Shown: positions 31,893 through 41,044 of the stretch, piece after piece | Numbering within the stretch: position 1 is the stretch's first letter | How the letters are laid out: each line of letters begins with the position of its first letter | NCBI GenBank assembly: GCA_963575745.1 | Contig: CAUYUJ010015726.1 | Coordinates: 1-62,000, forward strand | Origin: Prorocentrum cordatum | Lineage: Eukaryota > Sar > Dinophyceae > Prorocentrales > Prorocentraceae | Reading direction: 5' to 3' | Length of the DNA stretch: 62,000 bases | Position numbers and translations under genes: made by a program | The notes under the pieces: generated by a model | The model's database searches: none | Seen by the model: the letters and a program-made list of their open reading frames with translations, nothing else | Told to the model about the DNA's origin: nothing

Positions 31893-32089
31893 GGATGCAC
31901 ACCCAGAGATCCAACGTGTTGCAAAACTCAGGGCGATGTCTTTTCACAATGTTCGGCCTTTTAGGGTCCCTCGCCGGGCCCCTGGACCGTCAAAAACGAC
32001 TCGGGATGAAAAGTCGGTTCTGGGGAATGGGTCGAGACTTCCGGGGACCCAGCACTGAAAAAAACACGACCTCGGATCTCTGGGCACGT
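31893..32089 (+). repeat. Dispersed repeat family E, copy 1
   Basis: About 195 bp in common with 37309-37503. The order is ACCCAGAGATCCAA(C/T)GT, TTCGGCC, GGG(T/C)CCTCGC, GACTGTCAAAAA-CGACTC, GGGGAATGG, CGAGAC, GGGGACCC, then a CGGATCTCTGGGC end. The second copy lies wholly inside the TraB intron, so the family tolerates intronic location. There are no terminal inverted repeats I can see. Confidence 0.75.
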
Positions 32090-32189
32090 ACACGCCAGTC
32101 GTTCAACAAAAGGCTCGTTTGGAATATCGAGATCCCAATGTGACTTACTTCGAGCGCCTTCCTGCTTGAAGAATCGGCATGATTTTGCT

Positions 32190-32625
32190 GTCGTTGTTCC
32201 CCAATCACTGCTTGCAATCAAGGGGTCCTCGCGGAAGTTGAAGGATTTGGCGAAAGGGTCCCGCCGATTTTGGTCGCACGCTGGGTTCCCGGGTTCCCGG
32301 TTCCGGGTTCCCGGTTCCGGGTTTCGAGCCGATTTCGGAGGGCGGCGAGGTTCCCGGGTTCCCGGGTTCCCGGGTTCTTGGTCGATCTTGTTATCGATCG
32401 GTCTCACCATCGATCTCAATTCCCATTTCTCTATCGATCTCACTATCGATCTCACAAGCGATCTCACTAGAGATCGCATGAGCGATCTCGCGATCGATCT
32501 CACTATCGATCTCATTTCATCGATTTCACTCTCGGTCTCACGATCGACCTTACAATCGTTCTCACTATAGATTACACGATCGATCTCATTATCGATCTCA
32601 CAATCGATCTCAAGATCCATAGTAT
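32190..32625 (+). repeat. Composite satellite, plus-oriented copy
   Basis: Three zones. A unique part reads TTCCCCAATCACTGCTTG, then GGGGTCCTCGCGG, then ATTTGGCGAA. Next is a GGTTCCCGGGTTCCC array (32281-32375), then an array of 12-bp units such as ATCGATCTCACT (32390-32620). The same three zones occur in the same order on the opposite strand at 40260-40668. Confidence 0.8.
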
Positions 32626-32892
32626 TATTTTCAGATCATCGAATGATTGGGTTTTCTCAGGGGTAATGTTGTTTTTCTTTCTGCGGGCCCGAACCCGAGC
32701 TACTTGTTCCGCCTTTTATGTCATGGTTCAATATACTTCTTCCGAGTGGCGGATGCATGAATACACTTTGGTTTCGAAAAGGTCGCCTTGCGCGATGTTC
32801 GTGTCTGGTCTGGCTGACTGGGGGGGGCGTACCCAAGCCGAGAGCGTGAACGTCTTTTCTGTGGATTCCTTATCAACGAGCCCCCCGACAGT
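32626..32892. other. AT-richer 5' flank of the glycosyltransferase retrogene
   Basis: No gene is recognisable. Includes GTTGTTTTTCTTTCTG at about 32667, and base composition close to that of the gene downstream. It may belong to the same inserted segment. Confidence 0.3.
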
Positions 32893-32914
32893 TCTGTAGC
32901 CATTTGGGCTCAAG
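32893..32914 (+). other. Spliced-leader relic 5' of the glycosyltransferase gene
   Basis: Twenty of 22 positions match the dinoflagellate spliced leader. The segment GTAGCCATTTGGGCTCAAG is visible; the differences are a T for the second C and a G for the fourth T. It ends 78 nt before the ATG at 32993. In the genome such a full leader next to an ORF means that a mature trans-spliced mRNA was reverse-transcribed and reinserted. It does not by itself act as a promoter. Confidence 0.85.
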
Positions 32915-32992
32915 CCATGTTGGCATCAGTTAGCTTGGCCTACATATTGTAACCTACTGTACTCGAAGACTGAGCATAGCACTTTTTCGCCA

Positions 32993-33940
32993 ATGCAACT
33001 GACTGTTCTCTTCCATCTTGTTGGGTATTCGCTCGCACTGAGCCAGCCGAGACAGCCAACTGAGAGAGGTGTGGGCTCCGTGTCTCTGTCAAGGAACAGG
33101 GAACAGACCGCGTGGACGACGGAAAGTTACGACACGTGCGAATGCCGCGAAGCTCCTCCGAATTTGAGGCCCAGGAAGGGGCGCTTGCAGATTCCAGCAA
33201 GTAATTACGACATTACCCTAGTGACGGTAAGCGTGGGCGAGTCTGATAAATTACAGCAGTCTTTGAAGTGTAACAAAGAGTTCGTCAATAGAACAATTGT
33301 TGTTACGTCGCCTAGCGATTGGGAAACACAACGAGTGTGCTTTCTATTTGGCGTTCGTTGCCATGTGACAGACGCGTTCCATTTGAACAATGACACATTC
33401 AACAAAGGCCGTGCGTTGCGAGAAGTGCAACTCGAAGTGCATCGGCATGCTTCCAGCAACTCAGTTGCGATGATTGTGGATAGTGACATTTGCTTGCCTC
33501 CAAATTTCTTGGAATTGCTGCCGACCGAAATGCCTTTGGACATCGTCTTTTCGGCAACCGAGCGCTGCATGTATGCGAGTCCACAGGATTATAGTCGGGG
33601 CTGGCCCGCATTGCAGGCGAAATGGTCGTACCAGACTATGGGATTTCTACAAATGTATACTGCCCACTCTTCAGCTCCAACTTACCCCGATAATTTCCCG
33701 ACAGCTGCAAGGAGCGATCTCGCATTCGGAAACTATTTCAAACAACGGAAGGTACTGCCGCTCATCGTGTCGCACATGGGCATTTCCCCGGGAGGTTGGA
33801 TGCCAGGATCTAAAAACATTTCGAGCGCGGATGTCATTGATACGTGGGCTTCCGCAGCACTTCCTCCAGACGGTGCATGTCCATGTTGTTCAAAGAAACA
33901 CGAACATTGCGAGGGGCGCAAGTGCACGCCGTTACCTTAG
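32993..33940 (+). CDS. Glycosyltransferase-like (GT-A fold) secretory protein
   Basis: An intact 315-residue ORF without introns. Residues 1-17 form a plausible signal peptide or membrane anchor (MQLTVLFHLVGYSLALS). The catalytic region runs about 72-275: YDITLVTVSVGE, then CNKEFVNRTIVVTSPSDWET (donor-site strand), FNKGRALREV (136-145), the DxD-type metal and nucleotide-sugar motif IVDSDICLPPNF (D163, D165), and SHMGISPGGWMPG (260-272). The last is the position of the HLG-NW-GR block in related algal and giant-virus proteins. The end is Cys-rich (ACPCCSKKHEHCEGRKC). It probably transfers a sugar in the ER or Golgi; donor and acceptor are unknown. A spliced-leader relic and a 78-nt leader precede it; the leader holds a short upstream ORF at 32917. 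Base use is much less GC-rich than the surroundings. Whether it is still transcribed cannot be told. Confidence 0.8.
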   Translation: MQLTVLFHLVGYSLALSQPRQPTERGVGSVSLSRNREQTAWTTESYDTCECREAPPNLRPRKGRLQIPASNYDITLVTVSVGESDKLQQSLKCNKEFVNRTIVVTSPSDWETQRVCFLFGVRCHVTDAFHLNNDTFNKGRALREVQLEVHRHASSNSVAMIVDSDICLPPNFLELLPTEMPLDIVFSATERCMYASPQDYSRGWPALQAKWSYQTMGFLQMYTAHSSAPTYPDNFPTAARSDLAFGNYFKQRKVLPLIVSHMGISPGGWMPGSKNISSADVIDTWASAALPPDGACPCCSKKHEHCEGRKCTPLP

Positions 33941-34317
33941 AGTCCTCAATACAAAACTCACCGGACATCTCGCCCTTGGCCCCCGACCAGTCCCACGCCA
34001 AGGGGCGAGCATATATTCGGGCGCCGCACCGCGCTGGATGTGTGGCCATCGCATTGGCGTATCAGTCGAGGACCTAGTACTGGCGCGACGTAGGGGTGCT
34101 CGCGCCGAGCGCAACAAAAAGAATACGAGAACGAGCCCCCCGACACACAACCCGCACAGTAAGGACGCACGACGAGGAGACAAGGGCCTTGGAAGGCCAT
34201 GCCGACACTTAGCGAGCGGGGCGCGGCCAGCGAAAGCGGCCAAGGATGGGCCGAAGGGGAAGGATGCAAGGGTCACCTTGGAAAGTTGCTCATCCTTACT
34301 ATGCGGGTTGACTGTAG
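33941..34317. other. 3' flank of the retrogene; no gene
   Basis: No poly(A) tract follows the TAG stop. The DNA becomes GC-rich within about 40 bp, marking the probable edge of the inserted copy. Confidence 0.4.
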
Positions 34318-34363
34318 CCAGGGACCCTGCCGCCGCCTGGGCGCCCCGCGCGCCAGGGAGGGG
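34318..34363. repeat. Core of hairpin family B, isolated copy
   Basis: GGGACCCTGCCGCCGCCTGG then GCGCGCCAGGGAGGGGGG matches the centre of the elements at 1482 and 39484, but without their arms. It abuts the foldback element that follows. Confidence 0.5.
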
Positions 34364-34463
34364 GGCCAGGCCCGTCCTGAACCCAGGAGCTGTGTATGCC
34401 CTCCTGGCTTGGCCAGGAGGGCGTGGCGTATACACCGCTGCCGGGTTCAGGACGGGCCTGGCC
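34364..34463. mobile_element. Foldback element family F, copy 1
   Basis: The left arm GGCCAGGCCCGTCCTGAACC is an exact inverted match to the right-arm end at 34441-34463. An inner pair, GTATGCCCTCCTGG with GTGGCGTATAC, surrounds a CTTGGCCAGGAGG loop. The 100-bp unit can fold almost completely. The inner CTCCTGGCTTGGCCAGG recurs at 58940-58960 and, reversed, at 58448-58466, defining a three-member family. Confidence 0.75.
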
Positions 34464-34519
34464 ACGGAGCTGTGGATATGTATAGGTTTCGCCGCCTTGT
34501 GAAGAGTTGCCCATCGCGC

Positions 34520-34937
34520 ACTCTTCTGCCCACGCGTCCTTCCGGACGCTCGGCTCAGTGCTGGTGGACCCGCCCTCCGGCGCCGCCTCGCCGACGCGGC
34601 GGCCGGCGGCCAGGGGCGATGCTCCTGCCGGGCGCCCGCAGTGCCGCCTGCCCGCCGCCTGCCACAGCCTGCCCGGGCGGGCCCACCCGCGCCCGCGCCC
34701 CCGCGCGGGGGCGTCCAGGAACGCGGGGGGGCCCCAGACCCGGCCACGCGCAGAGGCGGGTAGCCGACCTCCTCCATGGGTCGGAGGATCGCGCCGCATC
34801 GCCGATGTATCGGCGATGCGGCTCGATGTGGGGCCCGACTTTCTCCTCGCCGACGGCGCCGATGCATTGGGGATGTACTGCAGATGCATCGGCGATGCGG
34901 CGCGACCCTCAGACCCCATCTACTCGGACCCCATCTA
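34520..34937. repeat. Dispersed repeat family G, copy 1 (CGATGCATCGG palindromes)
   Basis: It shares with 50300-50722 an ordered series: a GC-rich left part, TCCATGGGTCGGAGGATC, CGCCGCATCGCCGATG-ATCGG, GATGCGGCTCGATGTGGGG, and a TCGGACCCCATCTAGGAGGCC end. The centre is made of near-palindromic CGCCGATGCATCGGCG words. The open frames on both strands are repeat artefacts. Confidence 0.7.
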
Positions 34938-34967
34938 GGAGGCCTCTAGGGTAGAGGGAGGGGGAAG

Positions 34968-35073
34968 GCTTCTTAGAGAAGGAGGCTGCGTCTGAGAAGG
35001 CGTGGGCCTCACCTGTGAACGGCAGGCGCTTCCTGAGGACCAGCCTCCTTCTCTAAGGAGCCTTCCCCCTTCC
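34968..35073. mobile_element. Hairpin element family C
   Basis: GGGGGAAGGCTTCTTAGAGA-AGGAGGCTG at the left is the inverted match of CAGCCTCCTTCTCTAAGGAG-CCTTCCCCC at the right, about 30 bp per arm, around a 45-bp loop containing AAGGCGTGGGCCTCACC. It is noncoding. A diverged relative lies at 4150-4265. Confidence 0.7.
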
Positions 35074-35099
35074 CCCATATCCCCTTCTGCGCGCCGCCA

Positions 35100-35700
35100 A
35101 CAAACGGAGCGGTGACCACGCCGTGTGGTGAGTCAGTGGGGATCCGGGTCTTGGGACTTGGGTCGTTCTCCGAGAGCGTCTTCGGGGCGGGCGCACCCGC
35201 TCCCGCGCCCCAGCTCGGGGTCGCCCAAGAATGGAGGGCCCCCCGAACGGTGTGGTGACCACACCGTGTGGTGAGTCGGTGCCTGTCCGTGTACCTTGTA
35301 CCAGGGCTCCGAACCAGATGATACGCTTTGGGAGCATTTTCATGTCAGCCCTATCCTCTTCCCTCTTCTCCTCCTGCCTCCCTGGTCGCATCTACTGGTT
35401 TGTTTATAGCGTAGTGGTACCTGACAGCGCTGGCAGTTGAGGCTTGGTGTCCGCCCCCATCTTCTCCTTCCGAAAAAGAAACACCGTGTGCTGAGTCAGG
35501 GGGGATTCGGGGTGGCTGCACGGTTTGGGGACTCGGGTCGTTCTCCGAGCCGTCTTGGGCGACTGGGGCCTCGGGGATCCCAATACCGTGCGCCTGCGGA
35601 CCGTGCGGTGAGGTCGTTGGGTGTTCCGAGGTCACCGCACGGTCCGTCACCATACCGTCTTGGGATCCCCAAGGAAGGCCACTTCAGACAATGGCGGCCC
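35100..35700. repeat. Direct repeats around ACCGTGTGGTGAGTC
   Basis: Three related blocks (35110-35180, 35245-35290, 35480-35560) share CCGTGTG-TGAGTC, GGGGAT-CGGG, and GGGTCGTTCTCCGAG. One is preceded by the perfect odd-centred palindrome ACGGTGTGGTGACCACACCGT at about 35250. A further CCGCACGGTC palindrome occurs at about 35630. No gene is present. Confidence 0.6.
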
Positions 35701-35859
35701 GTATTTAGGGGATCAAGTGTTCTTGATAGTGATGCTAGTCCCACGATTGCCAAGGTACGGGATCCAGCAAGGAGCGCCGCTGGATGCTCCAGACTTCCTG
35801 GAACGCATCCTGAGCCAATCGTATCATGACTTCATGCTTGTCCAGCTACTGGCGTGCTT

Positions 35860-36460
35860 CGTCCCTCCTGGGTCTCCTGGAGACTACTCGTCGCAAACGG
35901 ATCAGGATGGACCCTGAGAGGTGCCTGGAGACCGCAGGGCTCGACATAAACGCGGTTTTGGCGATTTCGTGGACCGTTTTCGTTTTGACGTTGTTTTGCA
36001 GCGACGGCAGACCGAAGGACAAAACGAGGGAAAACGAAACCAACACGAAAACGAAGAAAACAGTTTCGGTCGAGCCCTGGTCTGAAGGCCGATCTTGAGT
36101 TTGGCCTGGGAGGGGGCGTCCAAGCGGGGGGTGCTCAGAGCAGGGCCAGTCGAGACAACGGCGGCCTTTCCTCAGGAGAGCGAGGAGACGTCATAGATGC
36201 GTTCCAGGAGTGCCACGGTGACTACGCGTTCGTCCTCTCACTGGCGTTTTTCCGTCCCCTTTATGGGCCTTCTAGGGGCTTCTCGTCGCCACGGCTGGAT
36301 CCGCCTGGAAAAGCGCCTCAAGATGGACCCCAGGAGGGGCCCGGGAACCGGTCTTGAGCGGATTTGGTCCAGGCGGGAGGGCCGCCATTGTCTCAATGTT
36401 GGCCGTCCTCCGAGCTGTGGACGAGGGGTGTACGGATACTGTGCGTGACCAGGGCCATGA
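35860..36460. repeat. Dispersed repeat family H, two members
   Basis: GGGTCTCCTGGAGACTACTC at about 35869 and GGGCCTTCTAGGGGCTTCTC at about 36264 lead into CGTCGC(A/C), a CGGATC or GGATCCGCCTGG block, and GATGGACCC-GAG-GG-CC. Related copies: 37537-37625 (inside the TraB intron) and 59302-59400. 35700-35860 and 36460-36667 show no gene. Confidence 0.55.
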
Positions 36461-36667
36461 AACGTTTCACATTTCATGACCCCCTTCAGTCAAGACGCTG
36501 ATATCAGGAGCAGCTCGTGTTCACAAGTGGCTTGCTGTTCCTAAGTTCCCTCACATGGTCGTTCTGCTAGCGCTCTTCGTGCACCCAGGCGCCTTTTGGG
36601 GGTGAAGAGGGGGCTGCTCCTTATCTTGCGCTCCTGCTGGTAGCAGCTCGATTGTAGGGTGTGGGGC

Positions 36668-36785
36668 TGTGTGGATGTCATGGCCGGGGCCACGACGTGT
36701 CTGAGATGCCATGTCCCCCTCTTGTTCGTCCCGTGCGTCCCCCAGCCCCCCCCTGTGTGCGCACACGCCTCGGGCCATGTTCAGG
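36668..36785 (+). repeat. Dispersed repeat family I, copy 2
   Basis: GTGGATGTCATGGCCGGGGC-CACGA, a CCCCC stretch, CGTCC, then GCGCACACGCCTCGGGCCATG. The same order occurs at 39818-39940 and, more diverged, at 30895-31010. Confidence 0.55.
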
Positions 36786-36789
36786 AGTG

Positions 36790-36792
<3 letters not shown>

Positions 36793-36878
<86 letters not shown>
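36793..36878. repeat. CA dinucleotide microsatellite
   Basis: About 42 uninterrupted AC units, with one AT near the end. It lies upstream of the first visible TraB exon, in what is probably intron or leader. Confidence 0.95.
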
Positions 36879-36883
<5 letters not shown>

Positions 36884-36889
36884 AACTCC

Positions 36890-37020
36890 TCGGCGCCTCC
36901 CAGGGAAAAAATTGGATATATGGGAAGTGGGGGTGGGAGACAAAAACCCAAAACTATTGGAAAATCTGGTGAATCCTGGGAATGGTGTCTGTTTATCTCT
37001 GTGTCCGTGGGCCCCATTCA
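36890..37020 (+). repeat. Dispersed repeat family J, copy 1
   Basis: It shares with 39325-39460 the blocks GGGAAG, AAAATC-GT-AAT-TGGGAA, and GTGTCC-TGGGCCC. In both places family I lies within about 0.5 kb, on opposite sides. Confidence 0.55.
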
Positions 37021-37030
37021 CCTCTTGCAG

Positions 37031-38680
37031 TTCCCCACCCCCGACCAGCCGCCGGCGCCGCGGCGCCGCAGGCGCGGCGCGCAGGCGCGCCGGCGCCGCC
37101 GCGGGCGTCCTGCCGGGCTCCCGCCGTGCTGGGCGCCGCCGCCGCCGCGCTGGCGCTGCGGGGCGTCGGGGGGGGCCCGCGGGGGTACGGCAGCAGGCGC
37201 ACGCGGCGCGAGGCCGTGGCGCGGGAGCAGCAGGTGCTCCCCTTCGTGGAGCCAGAGACGGGCACGGAGGTGGTCCTCGGGGCCCCTGGAAGCCCAGAGG
37301 AGGAAAACGTATACCATACCCAGAGATCCAATGTTTTGAGAAAAAGCCAGGCGGAGGTTTTTCTCACTTTTCGGCCCCTAGGGGCCCTCGCTGGGTCCTG
37401 GGACTGTCAAAAAACGACTCAGGGTAAAAAACTTGTCTTGGGGAATGGAACGAGACCTCTGGGGACCCCGTATTGAAAAATCACGACATCGGATCTCTGG
37501 GCCCATACCTCTGTCCTTCCCTCGTTTGTCCCCTTTTTGGGCCTCCTGGGTAGCCCTCGTCGCCACCGCTGGATTCGCCTCGAAGGCCTGGTCGGAACAC
37601 GCCCCGGGAGAGGTCCGGGGAGTAGCGGTATCGGTACCTTCTGGTTTCCCCGGAGGCCAGAGCCTTGCAAGTCTCGGGCGTTGCGTCATAGAGGTGGGGG
37701 CGATGGATGGGGGGCGGAAGAAAAACGTACACCTTTTTTCATGCACTTCAAAAGGACCCAAGAGGGGCCGGAAGGTGCAAGCTTCTTCGCCCCCCCCATG
37801 TATCGCCCCTCCAGGAAGCACCGCCCCGGAACCAGGATTTGTTGCAAGCTCCAGCTGGAGAAGGCAGATTGTGGAGATCGTCTCGACCCACGCAGGCTGC
37901 AGGTTTCCGGCGTGCGCCAGTGTCCTGGCTTGTAGCTCCAGCTTGCGGCGCCCGGAGGTCCTGGTGGCGTGCATGCACTTCAACCCGCGTTCGGTCGAGA
38001 AGTCTGCGGGCGTCGCGCGTGGCTTGGCGGAGCGCGGGGAGCTCGGCGCCGTGGTGGTGGAGAGCTGCCCGAAGCGGTGGGAGAAGGTGGAGCAGCTACA
38101 TCCCGCGGGCTCGCCGCTGCGGGGCGTCCTGGACAACGAGATGCAGGCCGCCGCGGAGATCGCAGAGGCGGCCGGGCGGCCAGTGGTGCTGGGGGACCAG
38201 CGCTTCGAAGCGATTGGCGAGCAGCTGCTGAAGCGGGCCGTCGAGCTGGCTCGGGGAGACCCTGGCAGCCCGAAGCCCGCCTGGCGGCAGCTCCCTGCGC
38301 AGGGCGACGTCATCGGCCCGAGTGATTTTCTGGACCCGGCGATGCTGGCGGGCGTCCCCGTGTGCGTCCCACGCTACTTTCTGTCGACCTTGCTGAAGGC
38401 GCCCCCGCTCTTCTTTGGATTCTTCGGCTTCATCGGCCTCGCCGAGGCGCTGCCCGACACGGGCTTCAACGACGTGCTGACCCTGGTGGCCGTGCTCGCC
38501 TACGGGGCGGCCGCCCGACTGTTCTTCGATGTCCTGTTGGAGGGCCGCGACGACGCGCTGGCCGCCTCGATCCTCGAGACCTGCAGGAGCGCTGGCGGGC
38601 CTGGCCGCAGCGTGGTCGCGGTGCTGGGCGCGGCGCACGTCAACGGAGTGAAGAGGCGGGTCATGTCGGGAGCGGGGTAG
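37031..38680 (+). CDS. TraB-family organelle membrane protein, 5' partial, one intron
   Basis: Two exons: 37031-37269 and 37958-38680, joined in phase after a Glu codon. Exon 1 gives an Ala/Arg-rich N-terminus with a short hydrophobic stretch (AVLGAAAAALALRG), resembling an organelle targeting region, then QQVLPFVEPETGTE. Exon 2 starts VLVACMHFNPRS (the GTxH..S motif of the family), then AVVVESCPKRWEKVEQL, LDNEMQAAAEIAEAAGRPVV, LGDQRFEAIGEQL, and near the C-terminus SVVAVLGAAHVNGVKRR. Two hydrophobic segments precede that last motif (APPLFFGFFGFIGLAEA and LTLVAVLAYGAAARLFF). This order matches TraB/PrgY/Tiki-type proteins, which in algae and plants sit in plastid or mitochondrial membranes; the biochemical role is unresolved. 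A 3' splice site CACCTCTTGCAG ends at 37030. Earlier exons and the start codon are not identified. Confidence 0.82.
37270..37957 (+). other. TraB intron with duplicated GGAG|GT borders
   Basis: 688 bp. The 5' border is ACGGAG|GTGGTC and the 3' border is CCGGAG|GTCCTG, so CGGAGGT flanks the intron as a direct repeat. Removing it restores the continuous TraB motif TGTE-VLVACMHFN. The intron contains family E (37309-37503) and a family H member (37537-37625). A border duplication of this kind is what introner-type insertions leave in dinoflagellates. Confidence 0.7.
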
Positions 38681-38756
38681 TGGTCGTCACTCCGACGCCA
38701 GCAGCGCTCCTAGCGAAGGTGGGCTCGGTGCCGTCGCGTCGACAGGGTGACGCAAA

Positions 38757-38992
38757 GGGGGGTCTACAGGGGGGAAATGCCCAAACAGTCAAACAAACGT
38801 CGGGGGACGATGCTTCGGCTATTTTCGACAATGTTTGCATATGCGTTTCGTAATTATGTTTGCCCAAATAGTTAAACAAAATCGTCGGGGGACGATGTCT
38901 CAGCTATTTTCGACAATGTTTGCATCTGTGTTTCGTAATTATGTTTGCCTCTTCTTCCCGAATCCCACTGAAGGAGGACACGCCCGACCTCA
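38757..38992. repeat. 84-bp direct duplication inside a possible family D element
   Basis: TCGGGGGACGATG, then a CGGCTATTTTCGACAATG or CAGCTATTTTCGACAATG block, then GTTTCGTAATTATGTTTGCC occurs at 38800 and again at 38884. The segment starts near AGGGGGGTCTACAGGGGGGA and ends GAAGGAGGACACGCCCGACC, resembling the ends of the element at 7125-7314. The two reading frames through it are not convincing proteins. Confidence 0.6.
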
Positions 38993-39324
38993 AGCCCTGG
39001 CGCGGACTGGCCACAGTGTGCCTGCCGACCGCCCACGGCGGCCCCGCGCCGCTGCCTCGGCCCACCGATGGGCACGGGCCGTGCAGGCCGTCAGATGCAG
39101 ACGCCGTGCCAACGATCTGGCCTCGGCGCGTTCAAAAGCGGCCCGCCTGCCCGCTTCGTCCCAGCCAGGATGAATGGACAATCTCAAGGCAACGCAGCAG
39201 AAGTCAAAGCACTCGTTGTTTCATCAGCGCACGGGCACTCGTTCAGAAAATACCGGCTTCGTGTCAACGGATGCAGACATCGGCTTCCCCCCTTCTCTCA
39301 GGAGGAGAAAGCACACAGACACAG

Positions 39325-39460
39325 TTCATCGCCGACCCCCAGGAAAATATTCGAAAAAATGTGGGCAGTGGGGAAGCCGAAAATCCAGTAAATATTGGGA
39401 AAGTAGAAAGTTCTGGGATTTGTATGTAGTTATGTGTGTGTGTGTCCCTGGGCCCGTTGA
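39325..39460 (+). repeat. Dispersed repeat family J, copy 2
   Basis: GAAAATCCAGTAAATATTGG and GTGTGTCCCTGGGCCCGTTG align with 36955-37015. 38993-39324 has no gene. Confidence 0.55.
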
Positions 39461-39483
39461 TTCTCTAAGGGAACGAACAGTAG

Positions 39484-39638
39484 CATAAACATAATAACTC
39501 GGAGGTCCGCGCGGATGTCTCGGATCGGCGCTGGGACCCCCTGGCGGCGCCGCCCCTGGCGCGCTCCGCGCGCCAGGGAGGGGGGTCCCGCTCGGATTCA
39601 AGAAATCCGCGAGGACGTCCGAGTTTCTATATTTATGT
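39484..39638. mobile_element. Hairpin element family B, copy 2
   Basis: The arms are CATAAACATAATAACTCGG-GGTCCGCGCGGAT on the left and ATCCGCG-GGACGTCCGAGT-TATATTTATG on the right. The core CCCCCTGGCGGCGCC with GCGCGCCAGGGAGGGGG is the same as at 1482-1644. Arms of the two copies differ more than the core does. Confidence 0.75.
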
Positions 39639-39817
39639 CATGTGTTGTTACCAGATTCGCCTCCCCGAGAATCGCGTGGAGGGAAAAAAAACATGCAGAT
39701 GCTCCAGCAGCGTGCCTTCCCGGGTGCTCCCGCAGGGCTCCCGCTCATGCGCCAGGCGAGGCCCAGGGTGGCGGCCAGGACGCTCTCACAAGGGGGGGGG
39801 GTAGGACATGGGGGGGG

Positions 39818-39940
39818 GTCGATGTCATGGCCGCGGGGCCACGAAATCGCCCAGATCGCATGCCCCCCCCCCCCCCCAGCATTCTTTCAGAACGGTCCCC
39901 GGCCCCCCCTCGTCCGCGCACGTGCCTTTGGCCATGAGGC
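39818..39940 (+). repeat. Dispersed repeat family I, copy 3
   Basis: TCGATGTCATGGCCGCGGGG-CCACGA, a C run, CGTCCGCGCACGTGCC and GGCCATGAGG. 39941-40255 shows no gene. Confidence 0.55.
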
Positions 39941-40259
39941 GCTGCGGTCAGACCGAGGTATAAGGTCGAGGTCGGTTCGGGGAGGATGCCCTGGTGTCTT
40001 TTCGTGCTTGTTGGATGTTATTGTGCATCCTAAGGGCGGGGAGGCCCTCGAACGTTCTTCGGTTTGGCCGGCGGATGGTCTCGTGTTATTGACGGATGCT
40101 CTTCTTTCTGCCCTAGGTCCGACCGTAACCCCCACTACACAAGAGAGAGAACCCACTCAGTGGATGGTTAGAGGAGAGTCTAGAACATGCTTAGTACTGC
40201 ATGGCATCGCCACGCAATGCCAAGCAAAATGCTAAGCAATGCGAATGCATCGCATATCA

Positions 40260-40668
40260 GGCCGATAGTTAATTCAATAGTAAGGTCGATTGGGCGAGGT
40301 CGATGCGTAGTCAGGCCGATAGTGAGATCGACAGTGAGATGGAAAGTAAGATCGATAGTGAGATCGATTGAGTGACATCGATAGTGAGGTCGACTAAGTG
40401 AGATCGATCGTGAGATCGATTGAGTGAGATGGATGGTGGGAGCGATAATCAGATTGATCGTGAGATCGACCGGGGACCCTAGGGAAACCCCGCCGCCCAC
40501 CGATGAATCGATCCGGAACCAGCAACTGGGACCCAGGAGCCCGGGACTGGGAACCAAGGAACCCGGAACTTGGATCCCGGCCGCTTACCGAAATCGGTCA
40601 GCCATTTCTGTTCGCCAAATGTTTGAACCGCCGCTAGGACCTCTTCAGTACAAGCGCTGATTGGGGAA
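40260..40668 (-). repeat. Composite satellite, minus-oriented copy
   Basis: Read on the minus strand it has TTCCCCAATCAGCGCTTG, then GAGGTCCTAGCGG, then CATTTGGCGAA. A GGTTCC-GGGTTCC zone follows, then an array of ATCGATCTCAC-type 12-mers. Order and zones equal the copy at 32190-32625. 40669-41045 has no gene. Confidence 0.8.
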
Positions 40669-41044
40669 CATGTTCGGCCCCCCTCTTCGGTGCACCCGAC
40701 AGATTGAGAAATTTCCTCCCGAAAAGCTGGGCCAGCGTGTCTTGACCAAATTGCCGAAAAGTTGGCCCAGCTTCTTGAGCGCGATCGCCCCTCCAGCGTT
40801 AACAACAGACACTGGCCCAGGCTTGCTTTGAGAAGCTTCTGGGACGATGGCCTGGACTTCTGAAATCATAATGTGTCTGATCATGGTCTCGGCTGTTGCA
40901 TTCTGGACAGCAGAAGCCGGAGCAGGAGGATGCGCAAGAGGACAGGGAGCAGAAGTACAAGGAGGATGAGCACCAGCAGATCTATACAGGAATCTGCGTT
41001 TTAATTATAATGTGTTGGAGTTCTAGGGGGTTCGAGATCTTTTT

